Origin: Nocardioides litoris
Lineage (GTDB): Bacteria; Actinomycetota; Actinomycetes; Propionibacteriales; Nocardioidaceae
NCBI RefSeq assembly: GCF_006346315.1
Contig: NZ_VDMR01000008.1
Location: 186,001-250,000 of the forward strand
DNA length: 64,000 bases
Direction of reading: 5' to 3'
Shown here: in pieces, positions 32,553-45,124 of the stretch
How positions within the stretch are numbered: position 1 is the first letter of the stretch
Layout of the letters: every line of letters starts with the position of its first letter
Notes under the pieces: model-generated
Told to the model about the DNA's origin: nothing
Databases searched by the model: none
Seen by the model: the letters and a program-made list of their open reading frames with translations, nothing else
Made by a program: the position numbers and the translations under genes

Positions 32553-33458
32553 TCAGCCCCCGGCGACCGGCCCCTGACCGCTGCCGGGACCGCTGCCCGG
32601 ACCGCTGCCGGGGCCGTCGTCGTCGCGCCGCTTGAGGTAGCGCTCGAACTCCCGCGCGATGGCCTCGCCCGAGGCCTCCGGGAGCTCGGCGGTGTCGCGC
32701 GACTCCTCCAGCGAGCGGACGTAGTCGGCGACGTCCTCGTCCTCCTCGGCCAGCTCGTCGACCCCGCGCTCCCACGCCCGGGCGTCCTCGGCCAGCTCGC
32801 CGAGCGGGATCGAGACCTCCAGCAGGTCCTCGAGCTGGCCGACCAGGGCCAGGGTGGCCTTGGGGCACGGGGGCTGCGCGACGTAGTGCGGCACGGCCGC
32901 CCAGTAGGACACCGCCGGGATGTCGAGGCGCGCGCAGGCGTCCTGGAAGACCCCGACGATGCCGGTCGGACCCTCGTACGTCGACGGCTCGAGCTTCAGC
33001 CGGTCGACGAGCTCGGGCTCGGTCGCGGTGCCGGAGACCGGGATCGGCCGGGTGTGCGGGGTGTCGGCGAGCAGTGCGCCGAAGGTGACGACGAGCTCGC
33101 CGCCGAGCTCGTCGCAGGCGGCGAGGATCTCGGCGCAGAACTGCCGCCACCGCATGTTGGGCTCGATGCCCCGCACCAGGATGACGTCGCGGTCGAGGTC
33201 GGGCGGGGAGGCCACCGCGATCCGCGTGGTGGGCCAGGTGATGCGCCGGTGGCCGTCGTCACCGGTCGAGACCAGCGGCCGGTTGACCTGGAAGTCGTAG
33301 AAGTCCTCCGGGTCCAGGGTCCCCACGACCCGGGCGCCCCAGACCTCGATGAGGTGGTCGACGACCGACGAGGCCGCGTCGGCGGCGTCGTTCCAACCCT
33401 CGAACGCCGCGATCACCAGCGGGTCCACCAGGTCGGGGGTCTCCTCCATCTCGATCAT
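32553..33458 (-). CDS. PAC2 family protein
   Basis: A 301-residue protein of the PAC2 family, related to proteasome-assembly chaperones and found in most actinobacteria. The PAC2 core spans residues 10-~190: IAAFEGWNDAADAASSVVDH is near residues 15-34. Residues ~220-280 form acidic helices; the end is a Gly/Ser/Pro repeat tail (GPGSGPGSGPGSGQGP). The start at 33458 follows a TAGGCT box by 6 bases. It is divergent from metH and 20 kb from the proteasome genes, so an assembly role is only a family-based suggestion. Confidence 0.82.
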   Translation of the reverse strand: MIEMEETPDLVDPLVIAAFEGWNDAADAASSVVDHLIEVWGARVVGTLDPEDFYDFQVNRPLVSTGDDGHRRITWPTTRIAVASPPDLDRDVILVRGIEPNMRWRQFCAEILAACDELGGELVVTFGALLADTPHTRPIPVSGTATEPELVDRLKLEPSTYEGPTGIVGVFQDACARLDIPAVSYWAAVPHYVAQPPCPKATLALVGQLEDLLEVSIPLGELAEDARAWERGVDELAEEDEDVADYVRSLEESRDTAELPEASGEAIAREFERYLKRRDDDGPGSGPGSGPGSGQGPVAGG

Positions 33459-33464
33459 CCGGGA

Positions 33465-33470
33465 AGCCTA
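33465..33470 (-). promoter_or_regulatory. -10 box of a leaderless promoter (PAC2 gene)
   Basis: TAGGCT on the minus strand, 6 bases before ATG 33458. Confidence 0.6.
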
Positions 33471-33578
33471 TCCAGGGCCGGTGCGTTGTCCCGGTGGCGA
33501 CCGCCCTCGCGATTACCGCAGCCCCCGTGGCGGGTGCCACGATCTGAGAACCCTGTCCGCGTGGTGGAAGGCCGTTCC

Positions 33579-33600
33579 TACGCTGGCAGACCGAGGAGGA
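33579..33600 (+). promoter_or_regulatory. metH promoter -10 and ribosome site
   Basis: TACGCT (33579-33584) is followed by a ~15-nt leader and GAGGAGGA ending 5 bases before the GTG at 33606. Unlike most neighbours this is a leadered start. The gap to the PAC2 gene is too short for a cobalamin riboswitch. Confidence 0.55.
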
Positions 33601-33605
33601 GACCC

Positions 33606-37331
<3,726 letters not shown>

Positions 37332-37333
37332 GC

Positions 37334-38104
37334 GTGGCGGACCCCGTCGACCACACGGTGGTCGAGGCGGGCGGCCACGTCCGTCCCGGTGCCACGCGCC
37401 CGGCCGAGCACACGGTGGTCGAGGAGGGCGGCCACGCCCGTCTCGAGACCACGCGCCCGGCCGCGGTCCTGTGGGACATGGACGGCACCCTCGTCGACAC
37501 CGAGCCCTACTGGATCGAGACCGAGTACGCCCTGGCCGAGCGGTACGGCGGCCACTGGGACGACGAGCTCGCCCTGCAGCTCGTCGGCAACGACCTGCTC
37601 GAGTCGGGCGCCTTCATCCGCGACCACATGCCGCTGCCGCTGGAGCCGATCGAGATCGTCGAGCTGCTCCTCGACGGCGTCGTGGAGAAGGTCCAGCGGT
37701 CGGTGCCGTGGCGCCCCGGTGCCCGAGAGCTGCTCGCTGCGCTGCGGGCCGAGGGCGTGCCCTGCGCGCTCGTGACGATGTCGTGGGAACGCTTCGTCGC
37801 CCCGATCCTCGAGGTGCTCCCCCCGGGCTCCTTCCAGGTCGTCGTCACCGGTGACCAGGTCAGCCGCGGCAAGCCCGACCCGGAGCCCTACCTCGCCGCC
37901 GCCCGCCAGCTCGGTGTCGACCCGGCCGAGTGCCTGGCGATCGAGGACAGCGGCACGGGCAGCCGCTCCGCCGAGGCCGCCGGGTGCACGGTGCTCGTCG
38001 TGCCCCACCACGTCCCGGTGGAGCCGGGGGAGCGGCGGGTCTTCGCCGAGACCCTGGTCGACGTCGCCCCGGCCGACCTGGCGTCGTACCTGCTGCCGGC
38101 CTGA
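37334..38104 (+). CDS. HAD-superfamily phosphatase with repeat-encoded N-terminus
   Basis: A 256-residue HAD hydrolase. The catalytic DMDGTLVD motif lies near residues 49-56, VTMSWERF holds motif II, and SRGKPDPEPYLAA with AIEDSGTGSRSA provide motifs III and IV. The alpha-helical cap is between them. The first ~43 residues precede the normal fold and consist of two 19-residue repeats (HTVVE-x-GGH core) encoded by a genomic intergenic repeat. GTG 37334 is only 2 bases after the metH stop, so they share an operon. The substrate is unknown. Internal GTGs within the repeat could also start translation. Confidence 0.82.
   Translation: MADPVDHTVVEAGGHVRPGATRPAEHTVVEEGGHARLETTRPAAVLWDMDGTLVDTEPYWIETEYALAERYGGHWDDELALQLVGNDLLESGAFIRDHMPLPLEPIEIVELLLDGVVEKVQRSVPWRPGARELLAALRAEGVPCALVTMSWERFVAPILEVLPPGSFQVVVTGDQVSRGKPDPEPYLAAARQLGVDPAECLAIEDSGTGSRSAEAAGCTVLVVPHHVPVEPGERRVFAETLVDVAPADLASYLLPA
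37352..37465 (+). repeat. 57-bp tandem repeat inside the 5' end of the HAD gene
   Basis: Two units start at 37352 and 37409, each beginning CACACGGTGGTCGAGG; the second ends in CGTCTCGAGACCACGCG. This is the same motif as at 6.9-7.2 kb and 49.7-49.9 kb, here read in frame as 19 codons per unit. Confidence 0.8.
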
Positions 38105-38227
38105 GGCCCGCCCGTCCGGAGGATCTGCGGGCGCAGCTCGCGACGGTCGCCGGATCGACGGCGGTTCGTTACCGAAGCGAGACACGTTGCGGCCCGGTGG
38201 CCGTAGCCCCCTCGCGCCGCCCGACAG

Positions 38228-38264
38228 TAGGGTGCCCGGGACTCAGCCGGGCCCGGGCCCGGCA
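38228..38264 (+). promoter_or_regulatory. promoter and leader hairpin of the ABC importer operon
   Basis: TAGGGT (38228-38233) precedes the GTG at 38288 by ~55 bases. The leader contains GTGCCCGGG and CCCGGCAC as inverted arms, a stable hairpin that could modulate the first gene. An AGAAGG ribosome site follows. Confidence 0.4.
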
Positions 38265-38287
38265 CCCCCGAGGCAAGAAGGTGAAAA

Positions 38288-39955
38288 GTGCGTCTGAACC
38301 ATCGACCGCTGCGTAGCGGGTTGGCCCTGGTCGCGGCCGCCACCCTGGTCCTGGCCGGCTGCGCGAGCAGCGACCGCGACGGTGAGGGCGGCTCCGGCGG
38401 GGGCAGCGAGGGCGGCGGCGCCACGGGCGGCGACTTCGTGTTCGCCGGCTCGGCCGAGCCGGTCACCTTCGACCCGTTCTTCGCCTCCGACGGCGAGAGC
38501 TTCCGCGTGGCCCGCCAGATCTTCGAGGGCCTCGTGGGCACCGAGCCCGGCACCGCCGACCCGGCGCCGCTGCTGGCCGAGGAGTACGACGTCTCCGACG
38601 ACGGCCTCACCTACACCTTCACCCTGCGCGACGGCGTGACGTTCCAGGACGGCACCGACTTCGACGCCGAGGCCGTCTGCTTCAACTTCGACCGCTGGTA
38701 CAACATGCCGGCCTCGGCCCAGAGCCCCGACCTCACCTACTACTACGGCGCCCTGTTCCGTGGCTTCGCCACCGGCGAGACCTCGGGCGACGCGATCTAC
38801 GAGTCCTGCGAGGCCGGCGACGGCGTCGCCACCGTCAACCTGAAGTCCCCGTTCGCGGGCTTCCTGTCCGCGCTGTCCCTGCCGGCCTTCTCCATGCAGA
38901 GCCCCACGGCCCTGCAGAAGGACCAGGACGACGCCGCGGAGAACCCGCGCCAGACGACGTACTCCGCGGGTGCGCCGGTCGGCACCGGGCCCTTCACCTT
39001 CGAGTCGTTCACCCCCGGTGAGAACGTCACGCTGGTCCGCAACGACGACTACTGGGGCGACGTCGCCAAGGTCGACCGCGCGATCGTCGTGGCCATCGAC
39101 GACCCGACCGCCCGCGCCGACGCGCTGCGCGCCGGTGACATCGACGGCTACGACCTGGTCGGCCCGGCCGACCTGACCGCGCTCGAGGGCGAGGGCTTCA
39201 CCATCGAGAACCGGCCGGCGTTCAACGTCCTCTACCTCGGCTTCAACCAGAAGCAGAAGCCGCTCGACGACATCCGGGTCCGCCAGGCGATCGCCCACGC
39301 GATCAACCTCGACGAGGTCGTCAGCACCTCGCTGCCCGAGGGCACCGTCAAGGCCACCCAGTTCATCCCCGACGTGGTGGCGGGCTACAACCCCGACGTC
39401 ACCACCTACGAGTACGACCCCGAGCGGGCCCGCCAGCTCCTCGACGAGGCCGGCGCGACCGGCGCGACGATCGAGTTCAACTACCCGACCGGCGTCTCGC
39501 GGCCCTACATGCCGGACCCGGAGGCCACCTTCAACATCCTCAGCACCCAGCTGCAGGCCGTCGGCCTGGAGATCAAGCCGACCGCCGACCAGTGGGACCC
39601 GGACTACCTCGAGAAGATCCAGGGCACGTCCGACCACGGCATCCACCTGCTCGGCTGGACCGGGGACTACAACGACACCGACAACTTCGTCGGCGTCTTC
39701 TTCGGCACCGAGCAGCCCGAGTGGGGCTTCGACAACCCCGAGCTGTTCGGCAAGCTGCGCGAGGCGCGCCAGATCCCGACCGTCGAGGAGCAGACGCCCC
39801 TGTACGAGGAGATCAACGAGGACGTCATGGAGTTCCTGCCCGGCGTCCCGCTCGCCCACCCGGTCCCCTCGCTGGCCTTCGCGCCCGGCGTCGAGGGCTA
39901 CACCGCAAGCCCCGTGCAGGACGAGGTCTGGAACGCGGTGACGGTCGAGCAGTGA
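38288..39955 (+). CDS. ABC transporter substrate-binding lipoprotein (peptide/nickel class)
   Basis: A 555-residue family 5 extracellular solute-binding protein. A signal peptide with lipobox LVLAGC ends in Cys25, so it is anchored to the outer face of the membrane; a Gly/Ser-rich linker to about residue 50 follows. The SBP_bac_5 fold has AEPVTFDPFFASDGESF, VFQDGTDFDAEAV and NVLYLGFNQKQKPLDDIRVR. It delivers a ligand, probably oligopeptides, to the downstream permeases. It starts the five-gene operon. Confidence 0.93.
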   Translation: MRLNHRPLRSGLALVAAATLVLAGCASSDRDGEGGSGGGSEGGGATGGDFVFAGSAEPVTFDPFFASDGESFRVARQIFEGLVGTEPGTADPAPLLAEEYDVSDDGLTYTFTLRDGVTFQDGTDFDAEAVCFNFDRWYNMPASAQSPDLTYYYGALFRGFATGETSGDAIYESCEAGDGVATVNLKSPFAGFLSALSLPAFSMQSPTALQKDQDDAAENPRQTTYSAGAPVGTGPFTFESFTPGENVTLVRNDDYWGDVAKVDRAIVVAIDDPTARADALRAGDIDGYDLVGPADLTALEGEGFTIENRPAFNVLYLGFNQKQKPLDDIRVRQAIAHAINLDEVVSTSLPEGTVKATQFIPDVVAGYNPDVTTYEYDPERARQLLDEAGATGATIEFNYPTGVSRPYMPDPEATFNILSTQLQAVGLEIKPTADQWDPDYLEKIQGTSDHGIHLLGWTGDYNDTDNFVGVFFGTEQPEWGFDNPELFGKLREARQIPTVEEQTPLYEEINEDVMEFLPGVPLAHPVPSLAFAPGVEGYTASPVQDEVWNAVTVEQ

Positions 39956-40001
39956 CCCACCCCGGTCAACGACCGGCCCGGTCGGCGCGGGGCGGAGCGG
40001 C

Positions 40002-41012
40002 GTGATCCGCTTCGTCCTGCGCCGACTGGCGCTGATGGTCCCCGTCCTGCTCGGGCTGTCGATCCTGCTGTTCATCTGGGTGCGCAGCCTGCCCGGTGAG
40101 GGTCCGGCCCGGTCCCTGCTCGGCACCCGGGCGACGCCCGAGCGCATCGAGGCGATCAACGAGCAGTACGGCTTCAACGACCCGCTCCTCGAGCAGTACC
40201 TGCGCTACGTCGGGTCGCTGCTGCGCGGCGACTTCCTGAGCTCGATCCGCGACGGCAAGCCGGTGCTCGACACCTTCTTCGACAAGCTCCCGGTCACCGT
40301 CGAGCTGTCGTTGGCGGCGCTGCTGTTCGCGATCGTCGTCGGCATCCCGCTCGGCTACGTGGCCGCGCGCTACCAGGGGCGTGCCCCCGACACCGCCGTG
40401 GTGTCCGGCTCCCTGCTCGGCGTGGCGACCCCGGTGTTCTTCCTGGCCCTGCTGCTCAAGCTGGTGTTCGCCAACTGGCTGGGGTGGCTGCCCGCGACGT
40501 TCCGGCAGACGCCCGGCATCGACGCCACCCAGGTCACCGGGTTCGCGGTCCTCGACGGCCTGCTCACCCGCGAGTACGACGCCGCGTGGGACGCCGTGCT
40601 GCACCTCCTGCTGCCCGCGATCGCGCTCGGCACGATCCCGCTGGCCATCATCGTGCGCATCACGCGCGCCTCGGTGGCCGAGGTGCTGCAGGAGGACTAC
40701 GTCCGCACCGCCGAGAGCAAGGGCCTGCGCCGCCGCACCGTCGCCCGGCGCCACGTGCTCCGCAACGCGATGCTCCCGGTCTCCACGACCATCGGGCTCC
40801 AGGTCGGACTGCTGTTCTCCGGCGCGGTGCTGACCGAGACCGTCTTCAGCTTCCAGGGCATCGGGTCCTACCTGTTCCAGGCCATCAGCCAGCGCGACTA
40901 CCCGGTGCTGCAGGGCTACATCATCTTCATCGCGATCATGTACTCCCTCATCAACCTCGTCGTCGACCTCCTGTACGGCGTCATCGACCCGAGAGTGCGG
41001 GTGAGCACATGA
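40002..41012 (+). CDS. ABC transporter permease (DppB/OppB type)
   Basis: A 336-residue inner membrane permease of the DppB/OppB family with six transmembrane helices. The N-terminal FVLRRLALMVPVLLGLSILL helix and the cytoplasmic loop RTAESKGLRRRTVARRHVLR (the EAA-like motif that docks to the ATPase) are clear. GTG start after GGAG. It overlaps the next permease by ATGA (4 bp). Confidence 0.92.
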   Translation: MIRFVLRRLALMVPVLLGLSILLFIWVRSLPGEGPARSLLGTRATPERIEAINEQYGFNDPLLEQYLRYVGSLLRGDFLSSIRDGKPVLDTFFDKLPVTVELSLAALLFAIVVGIPLGYVAARYQGRAPDTAVVSGSLLGVATPVFFLALLLKLVFANWLGWLPATFRQTPGIDATQVTGFAVLDGLLTREYDAAWDAVLHLLLPAIALGTIPLAIIVRITRASVAEVLQEDYVRTAESKGLRRRTVARRHVLRNAMLPVSTTIGLQVGLLFSGAVLTETVFSFQGIGSYLFQAISQRDYPVLQGYIIFIAIMYSLINLVVDLLYGVIDPRVRVST

Positions 41013-41971
41013 GCATCCCGATGACCCCGGCCGGCCCGTCCGCCGGTGACGACGCGCTCGACCTCGTCGCGACGCCGGCCGACGAGCGCGGCACCAGCCT
41101 GTGGCGCGGGGCGTTCCGACGCCTGCGGCGCAACCCCTCGGCGATCATCGGCGCCGCGATCATGCTGGTCTTCGTGCTGGTGGCGATCTTCGCGCCGCTG
41201 CTGACCAGCTTCCGGCCCGGCACGGGCGAGTTCTTCGGGCAGGTCACGCCGTCCTCGGTGCCCGGCCCCAGCCAGGAGCACTGGCTGGGCCTCGACACCG
41301 GCGGGTCGGACATGTGGACCCAGCTCCTGTACGGCGCCCGGCAGTCGTTGGTCTACGGCGTCGCCTCCACGCTGGTCGGCCTCACCGCGGGCGCTGCGCT
41401 CGGGGTGCTCGCCGGGGGCTTCGGCGCCGTCGGCGGCCGCGTCGGCGGGTGGGTCGACACCGCGGTCATGCGGGTCGTCGACATCCTGCTCTCGATCCCG
41501 AGCCTGCTGCTCGCCGTCAGCATCGCGGCGATCATCACCCAGGACTCCCTGGCCATCATCATCGCGATCGGGGCCGCCCAGGTGCCGATCTTCGCCCGGC
41601 TCCTGCGCAGCTCGATGCTCGCGCAGGGCAAGAGCGACTACGTGCTGGCCGCCGGCGCGCTCGGCTTCCGCAAGCGCCGCATCGTCATGAGCCACATCCT
41701 GCCCAACGCCATCGGCCCGACGATCGTCCAGGCCACGCTCAACCTGGCCACCGCCACTCTCGAGGTGGCGGCGCTGTCCTACCTCGGGCTCGGTCCCGAC
41801 GACCCGCGGGTCGCCGAGTGGGGCCGGATGCTCGTCAACGCCCAGTCCCGCTTCGACGCCGACCCGCGGCTGGCCATCCTGCCCGGCATCTGCATCGTCG
41901 TGACCGCCCTCGGCTTCACGCTCTTCGGCGAGGCCCTGCGCGAGTCCCTCGACCCCCGGTCGCGGAGGTGA
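41009..41971 (+). CDS. ABC transporter permease (DppC/OppC type)
   Basis: A 320-residue partner permease. The conserved N-terminal LWRGAFRRLRRNPSAIIGAA precedes the first helix, followed by LGLDTGGSDMWTQLLYGARQ and an ATPase-docking loop AAGALGFRKRRIVMSHILPN. It forms the membrane channel with the preceding permease. Its start overlaps that gene's stop; the first ATPase gene follows after 7 bases. Confidence 0.92.
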   Translation: MSIPMTPAGPSAGDDALDLVATPADERGTSLWRGAFRRLRRNPSAIIGAAIMLVFVLVAIFAPLLTSFRPGTGEFFGQVTPSSVPGPSQEHWLGLDTGGSDMWTQLLYGARQSLVYGVASTLVGLTAGAALGVLAGGFGAVGGRVGGWVDTAVMRVVDILLSIPSLLLAVSIAAIITQDSLAIIIAIGAAQVPIFARLLRSSMLAQGKSDYVLAAGALGFRKRRIVMSHILPNAIGPTIVQATLNLATATLEVAALSYLGLGPDDPRVAEWGRMLVNAQSRFDADPRLAILPGICIVVTALGFTLFGEALRESLDPRSRR

Positions 41972-41978
41972 CCAGCCC

Positions 41979-43127
41979 GTGAGCCCCCCGAGCCACCAGC
42001 ACGGCGCCGACGTCCTCACCGACGGCCGCGCCGACCGAACCCCCGTCCAGGGCGACCAGCCCCTCCTCTCGGTGCAGGACCTCAGCGTCGAGTTCGGCCT
42101 GCGCGGGCAGAAGCGGGTCCGCGCCGTCGACTCGGTCTCCTTCGACATCCGGCCCGGCGAGCACGTCGGTCTGGTGGGGGAGTCCGGCAGCGGCAAGTCG
42201 GTCACCTCGCTCGCGATCATGGGCCTGCTGCCGCGGCGTGGCGCGCACGTCTCGGGCCGGATCACGTACGAGGGCCGCGACCTGCTCACGGCGTCGCGCG
42301 CGGAGATGTCGCAGCTGCGCGGCAATGACATCGCGATGGTCTTCCAGGACCCGATGACCTCCCTCAACCCCGTGGTCCCCATCGGGACCCAGCTGGCCGA
42401 GGTCGTCACCCGGCACCGGCGGCTGAGCAAGTCCGAGGCGCGGGACCGCGCGGGCGACCTCCTGGCCCGGGTCGGCATCCCCGACCCGCGACGCCGGCTC
42501 AAGGAGTACCCCCACCAGCTCTCCGGCGGCATGCGCCAGCGGGTCCTCATCGCCATCGCGCTCGCCTGCGAGCCGCGGCTGCTCATCGCCGACGAGCCGA
42601 CCACGGCCCTCGACGTGACCATCCAGGCCCAGGTGCTCGAGGTGCTCAAGGAGCTCGTCGCGGAGACCGAGGCCGCCCTGCTGATGATCACCCACGACCT
42701 CGGCGTCGTGGCCGGCCTGTGCGACCGGGTCAACGTCATGTACTCCGGGCGCATCGTGGAGTCGACGACCCGCTCGGTGCTGTTCGGGGAGCCCCGGCAC
42801 CCCTACACCGGTGGGCTGCTGCGCAGCATCCCGCGCCTCGACGCCCCGCGCGGCGAGCCGCTCGTGGCGATCCCCGGCTCGCCCACCAACACCCTGCCCT
42901 GGACCCAGGGGTGCGCGTTCGCGCCGCGCTGCGCCCACGTCCAGGACGACTGCCGCACCGACCCGCCGGCCCTGCTCGAGCACGGCCCGCGGATGCTGCG
43001 CTGCCACCACCCGCTCGACGGGAGCGACGGACCCACGCCCGGGGGCGGCTCGGCCGGCGCGCGGCCCACTGCGGCGGGGGTGGCCGACGAGTCGGCGTAC
43101 CGGCGGCCGACGGAGGAGGACGCATGA
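41979..43127 (+). CDS. ABC transporter ATP-binding protein (DppD/OppD type)
   Basis: A 382-residue ATPase. Walker A GESGSGKS, Q-loop VFQDPMTSLNP, signature LSGGMRQR, Walker B LLIADEPTTALD and the switch His in MITHDLGVV are all present. The C-terminal Cys-rich motif CAFAPRCAHVQDDC is characteristic of the oligopeptide class (it can bind an Fe-S cluster in some members). The C-terminal ~40 residues are disordered. GTG start; it overlaps the second ATPase by ATGA. Confidence 0.93.
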   Translation: MSPPSHQHGADVLTDGRADRTPVQGDQPLLSVQDLSVEFGLRGQKRVRAVDSVSFDIRPGEHVGLVGESGSGKSVTSLAIMGLLPRRGAHVSGRITYEGRDLLTASRAEMSQLRGNDIAMVFQDPMTSLNPVVPIGTQLAEVVTRHRRLSKSEARDRAGDLLARVGIPDPRRRLKEYPHQLSGGMRQRVLIAIALACEPRLLIADEPTTALDVTIQAQVLEVLKELVAETEAALLMITHDLGVVAGLCDRVNVMYSGRIVESTTRSVLFGEPRHPYTGGLLRSIPRLDAPRGEPLVAIPGSPTNTLPWTQGCAFAPRCAHVQDDCRTDPPALLEHGPRMLRCHHPLDGSDGPTPGGGSAGARPTAAGVADESAYRRPTEEDA

Positions 43128-44212
43128 GCACCGGTTCCACGAGGTCCACCGAGGCCACCGACGACGTCGGGGACACCCAGCCGCTGCTGCGGGTGGAGGG
43201 GCTCAAGGTCCACTACCCGATCCGCAGCGGCCTGCTGCTCGGCCGCCAGGTCGGCGCCGTCAAGGCCGTCGACGGCGTCGACCTCGAGATCCCCGCGGGC
43301 CGCACGCTCGGCCTGGTCGGGGAGTCGGGCTGCGGCAAGTCCACCCTGGGCAAGGCCATCCTGCGGCTCACGCCCGTCACCGAGGGCCGCGTCGAGTACG
43401 ACGGCACCGACGTGGCCGCCCTCGGCGGCGAGGCGCTGCGCCGGATGCGCCGCCACATGCAGATGGTCTTCCAGGACCCGATGGCCTCGCTCAACCCGCG
43501 CCAGAGCGTGGAGACGATCCTCACCGAGCCGTTGCGGGCCCACGGCATCTCCTACGACAAGCAGCGCCGCGTGCGCGAGCTGCTCGACCTCGTCGGGCTG
43601 CCCGGGTCGGCGGCGGCGAAGTACCCGCACGAGTTCTCGGGCGGGCAGCGCCAGCGCATCGGCATCGCCCGGGCCGTGGCGCTCGAGCCGCGGTTCGTCA
43701 TCGCCGACGAGCCGGTCTCGGCGCTCGACGTGTCCATCCAGGCCCAGGTGCTCAACCTGCTCGAGGAGCTCCAGGAGCGGCTCGGGCTGACCTACCTCGT
43801 CATCGCCCACGACCTCGCGGTCGTGCGCCACGTCTCCGACGAGGTCGCGGTGATGTACCTCGGCGGCGTGGTCGAGCAGGCCTCCTCCGACGACCTGTAC
43901 GCCGCGCCGCGGCACCCCTACACCCAGGCGCTGATGTCGGCGGTCCCGGTGCCCGACCCCGAGGTCGAGGCCAAGCGGCAGCGGATCGTGCTGGCCGGCG
44001 ACCTGCCCTCGCCCGCCGACCCGCCGACGGGCTGCCGGTTCCACACCCGCTGCCCGTTCCGCCAGGAGACGCGGTGCGACGACGAGCGTCCCGCCCTGCG
44101 GCTGGTCGCACCCGGGCACCGGGTCGCCTGCCACTTCGCCGAGGAGATCGCCGCGGGCACGGTGCGGCCCCACGAGGTCACCGACCAGGACGTCGCGGAC
44201 GCCCAGCGCTGA
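43124..44212 (+). CDS. ABC transporter ATP-binding protein (DppF/OppF type)
   Basis: A 362-residue second ATPase. Walker A GESGCGKS, VFQDPMASLNP, signature FSGGQRQR, Walker B FVIADEPVSALD and the switch His in VIAHDLAVV are present, and a C-terminal CRFHTRCPFRQETRC motif matches OppF. Together with DppD-type it powers the importer. Substrate class (peptide versus nickel or other) is not certain, but the binding protein and gene order favour peptides. Confidence 0.93.
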   Translation: MSTGSTRSTEATDDVGDTQPLLRVEGLKVHYPIRSGLLLGRQVGAVKAVDGVDLEIPAGRTLGLVGESGCGKSTLGKAILRLTPVTEGRVEYDGTDVAALGGEALRRMRRHMQMVFQDPMASLNPRQSVETILTEPLRAHGISYDKQRRVRELLDLVGLPGSAAAKYPHEFSGGQRQRIGIARAVALEPRFVIADEPVSALDVSIQAQVLNLLEELQERLGLTYLVIAHDLAVVRHVSDEVAVMYLGGVVEQASSDDLYAAPRHPYTQALMSAVPVPDPEVEAKRQRIVLAGDLPSPADPPTGCRFHTRCPFRQETRCDDERPALRLVAPGHRVACHFAEEIAAGTVRPHEVTDQDVADAQR

Positions 44213-44235
44213 CGCCCGGCCGGGGTGCCGTCGGC

Positions 44236-45084
44236 TCAGGCGTCGCGGGGCCCGGGGAGGGGCGGCGGCGTGCCGCCCCAGGCCGGGCACAGCGACCGGT
44301 GCGGGCACCAGGAGCACCGGCTGGAGCGGCGCGGGCGGTAGTCGCCGGTCTGCTCGGCGTACCGGATGGCCCGCCAGATGGCCTCGACCTTGCGCTCGGT
44401 GGCCCGCAGGTCGTCCTCGTCGGGCTCGTGGGTGACGGCCTCGCCGTCGCCGCCGAGGTAGAGCAGCCGCAGGCTGCGCGGCACCGTGCCGCGGGTGCGC
44501 CACAGCACCAGGGCGTAGAACCGCAGCTGGAACAGCGCCGCGGCCTCGAACCCCTCCCGGGGCGCCTTGCCGGTCTTGTAGTCCGAGAGCCGCAGCGCGC
44601 CGTCGGGTGCGGCGTCGACCCGGTCGATGACGCCGCGCAGCAGCAGGCCGGAGTCGAGGACGGCCTCGACGAACAGCTCGCGCTCGGCCGGCTCGACGCG
44701 ACGCGGGTCCTCGAGGCGGAAGTAGCGTGCGAGGACCTCGTGGCAGGACGTGAGCCACTCCTGCTCGTCGAGCGCCTCGTCGTCGAGCACGGCCGCGGCC
44801 TCGGGCTCGTCGGCCTGCAGTGCGGCCCACGTCGGCTCGAGCATGGCGGCGGCCCGCTCGGGCGTGCGCTCGCCGGCCTCCAGCTCGAAGAGGTCCTCGA
44901 GCACCTTGTGGACCAGCGTGCCCCGCACGGCCTGCGGCGACGGGGGCTCGGGGAGCCGGTCCACCGACCGGAACCGGAAGAGCAGCGGGCACGAGGTGAA
45001 CTCCGAGGCCCGGCTGGGGGAGAGCGCGTAGAGCACGTCGACCCCGTCGACCGGGGTGCGCTCGCCCCCTCCCGCGCTGCTCAT
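44236..45084 (-). CDS. RecB-family PD-(D/E)XK nuclease with Fe-S cysteine motif
   Basis: A 282-residue nuclease-like protein. The PD-(D/E)XK core shows LLRGVIDRVD near residues 146-155 and LSDYKTGKAP near 165-174 (the D...DxK catalytic residues). Cysteines in FTSCPLLF near the start and CSWCPHRSLC near the end form the four-Cys iron-sulfur cluster of AddB/Cas4-type nucleases. It probably acts in DNA repair rather than CRISPR, since no cas genes are present. The start at 45084 follows TACCCT by 6 bases. It converges with the ABC operon and diverges from the M50 protease. Confidence 0.85.
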   Translation of the reverse strand: MSSAGGGERTPVDGVDVLYALSPSRASEFTSCPLLFRFRSVDRLPEPPSPQAVRGTLVHKVLEDLFELEAGERTPERAAAMLEPTWAALQADEPEAAAVLDDEALDEQEWLTSCHEVLARYFRLEDPRRVEPAERELFVEAVLDSGLLLRGVIDRVDAAPDGALRLSDYKTGKAPREGFEAAALFQLRFYALVLWRTRGTVPRSLRLLYLGGDGEAVTHEPDEDDLRATERKVEAIWRAIRYAEQTGDYRPRRSSRCSWCPHRSLCPAWGGTPPPLPGPRDA

Positions 45085-45090
45085 GGCGCC

Positions 45091-45118
45091 AGGGTAGGTG
45101 CGGCCACCGACATAGGCT
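45091..45118. promoter_or_regulatory. divergent leaderless promoters (RecB-like and M50 genes)
   Basis: TACCCT on the minus strand (45096-45091) is 6 bases from ATG 45084. TAGGCT on the plus strand (45113-45118) is 6 bases from ATG 45125. Confidence 0.6.
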
Positions 45119-45124
45119 GCGCGC

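Noticed and set aside
33471..33605. Cobalamin or SAM riboswitch upstream of metH
   Set aside because: The gap of ~135 bases is too short for a cobalamin riboswitch plus expression platform, and no B12-box or SAM-riboswitch core could be found.
38105..38227. Small gene in the HAD - ABC importer gap
   Set aside because: No frame with a plausible start, ribosome site and coding character was seen; it holds only the operon promoter.
38288..44212. Nickel-specific importer
   Set aside because: The gene order and binding protein fit family 5 peptide importers, and there are no neighbouring nickel enzymes or a NikR site. The ligand therefore stays open, with peptides favoured.
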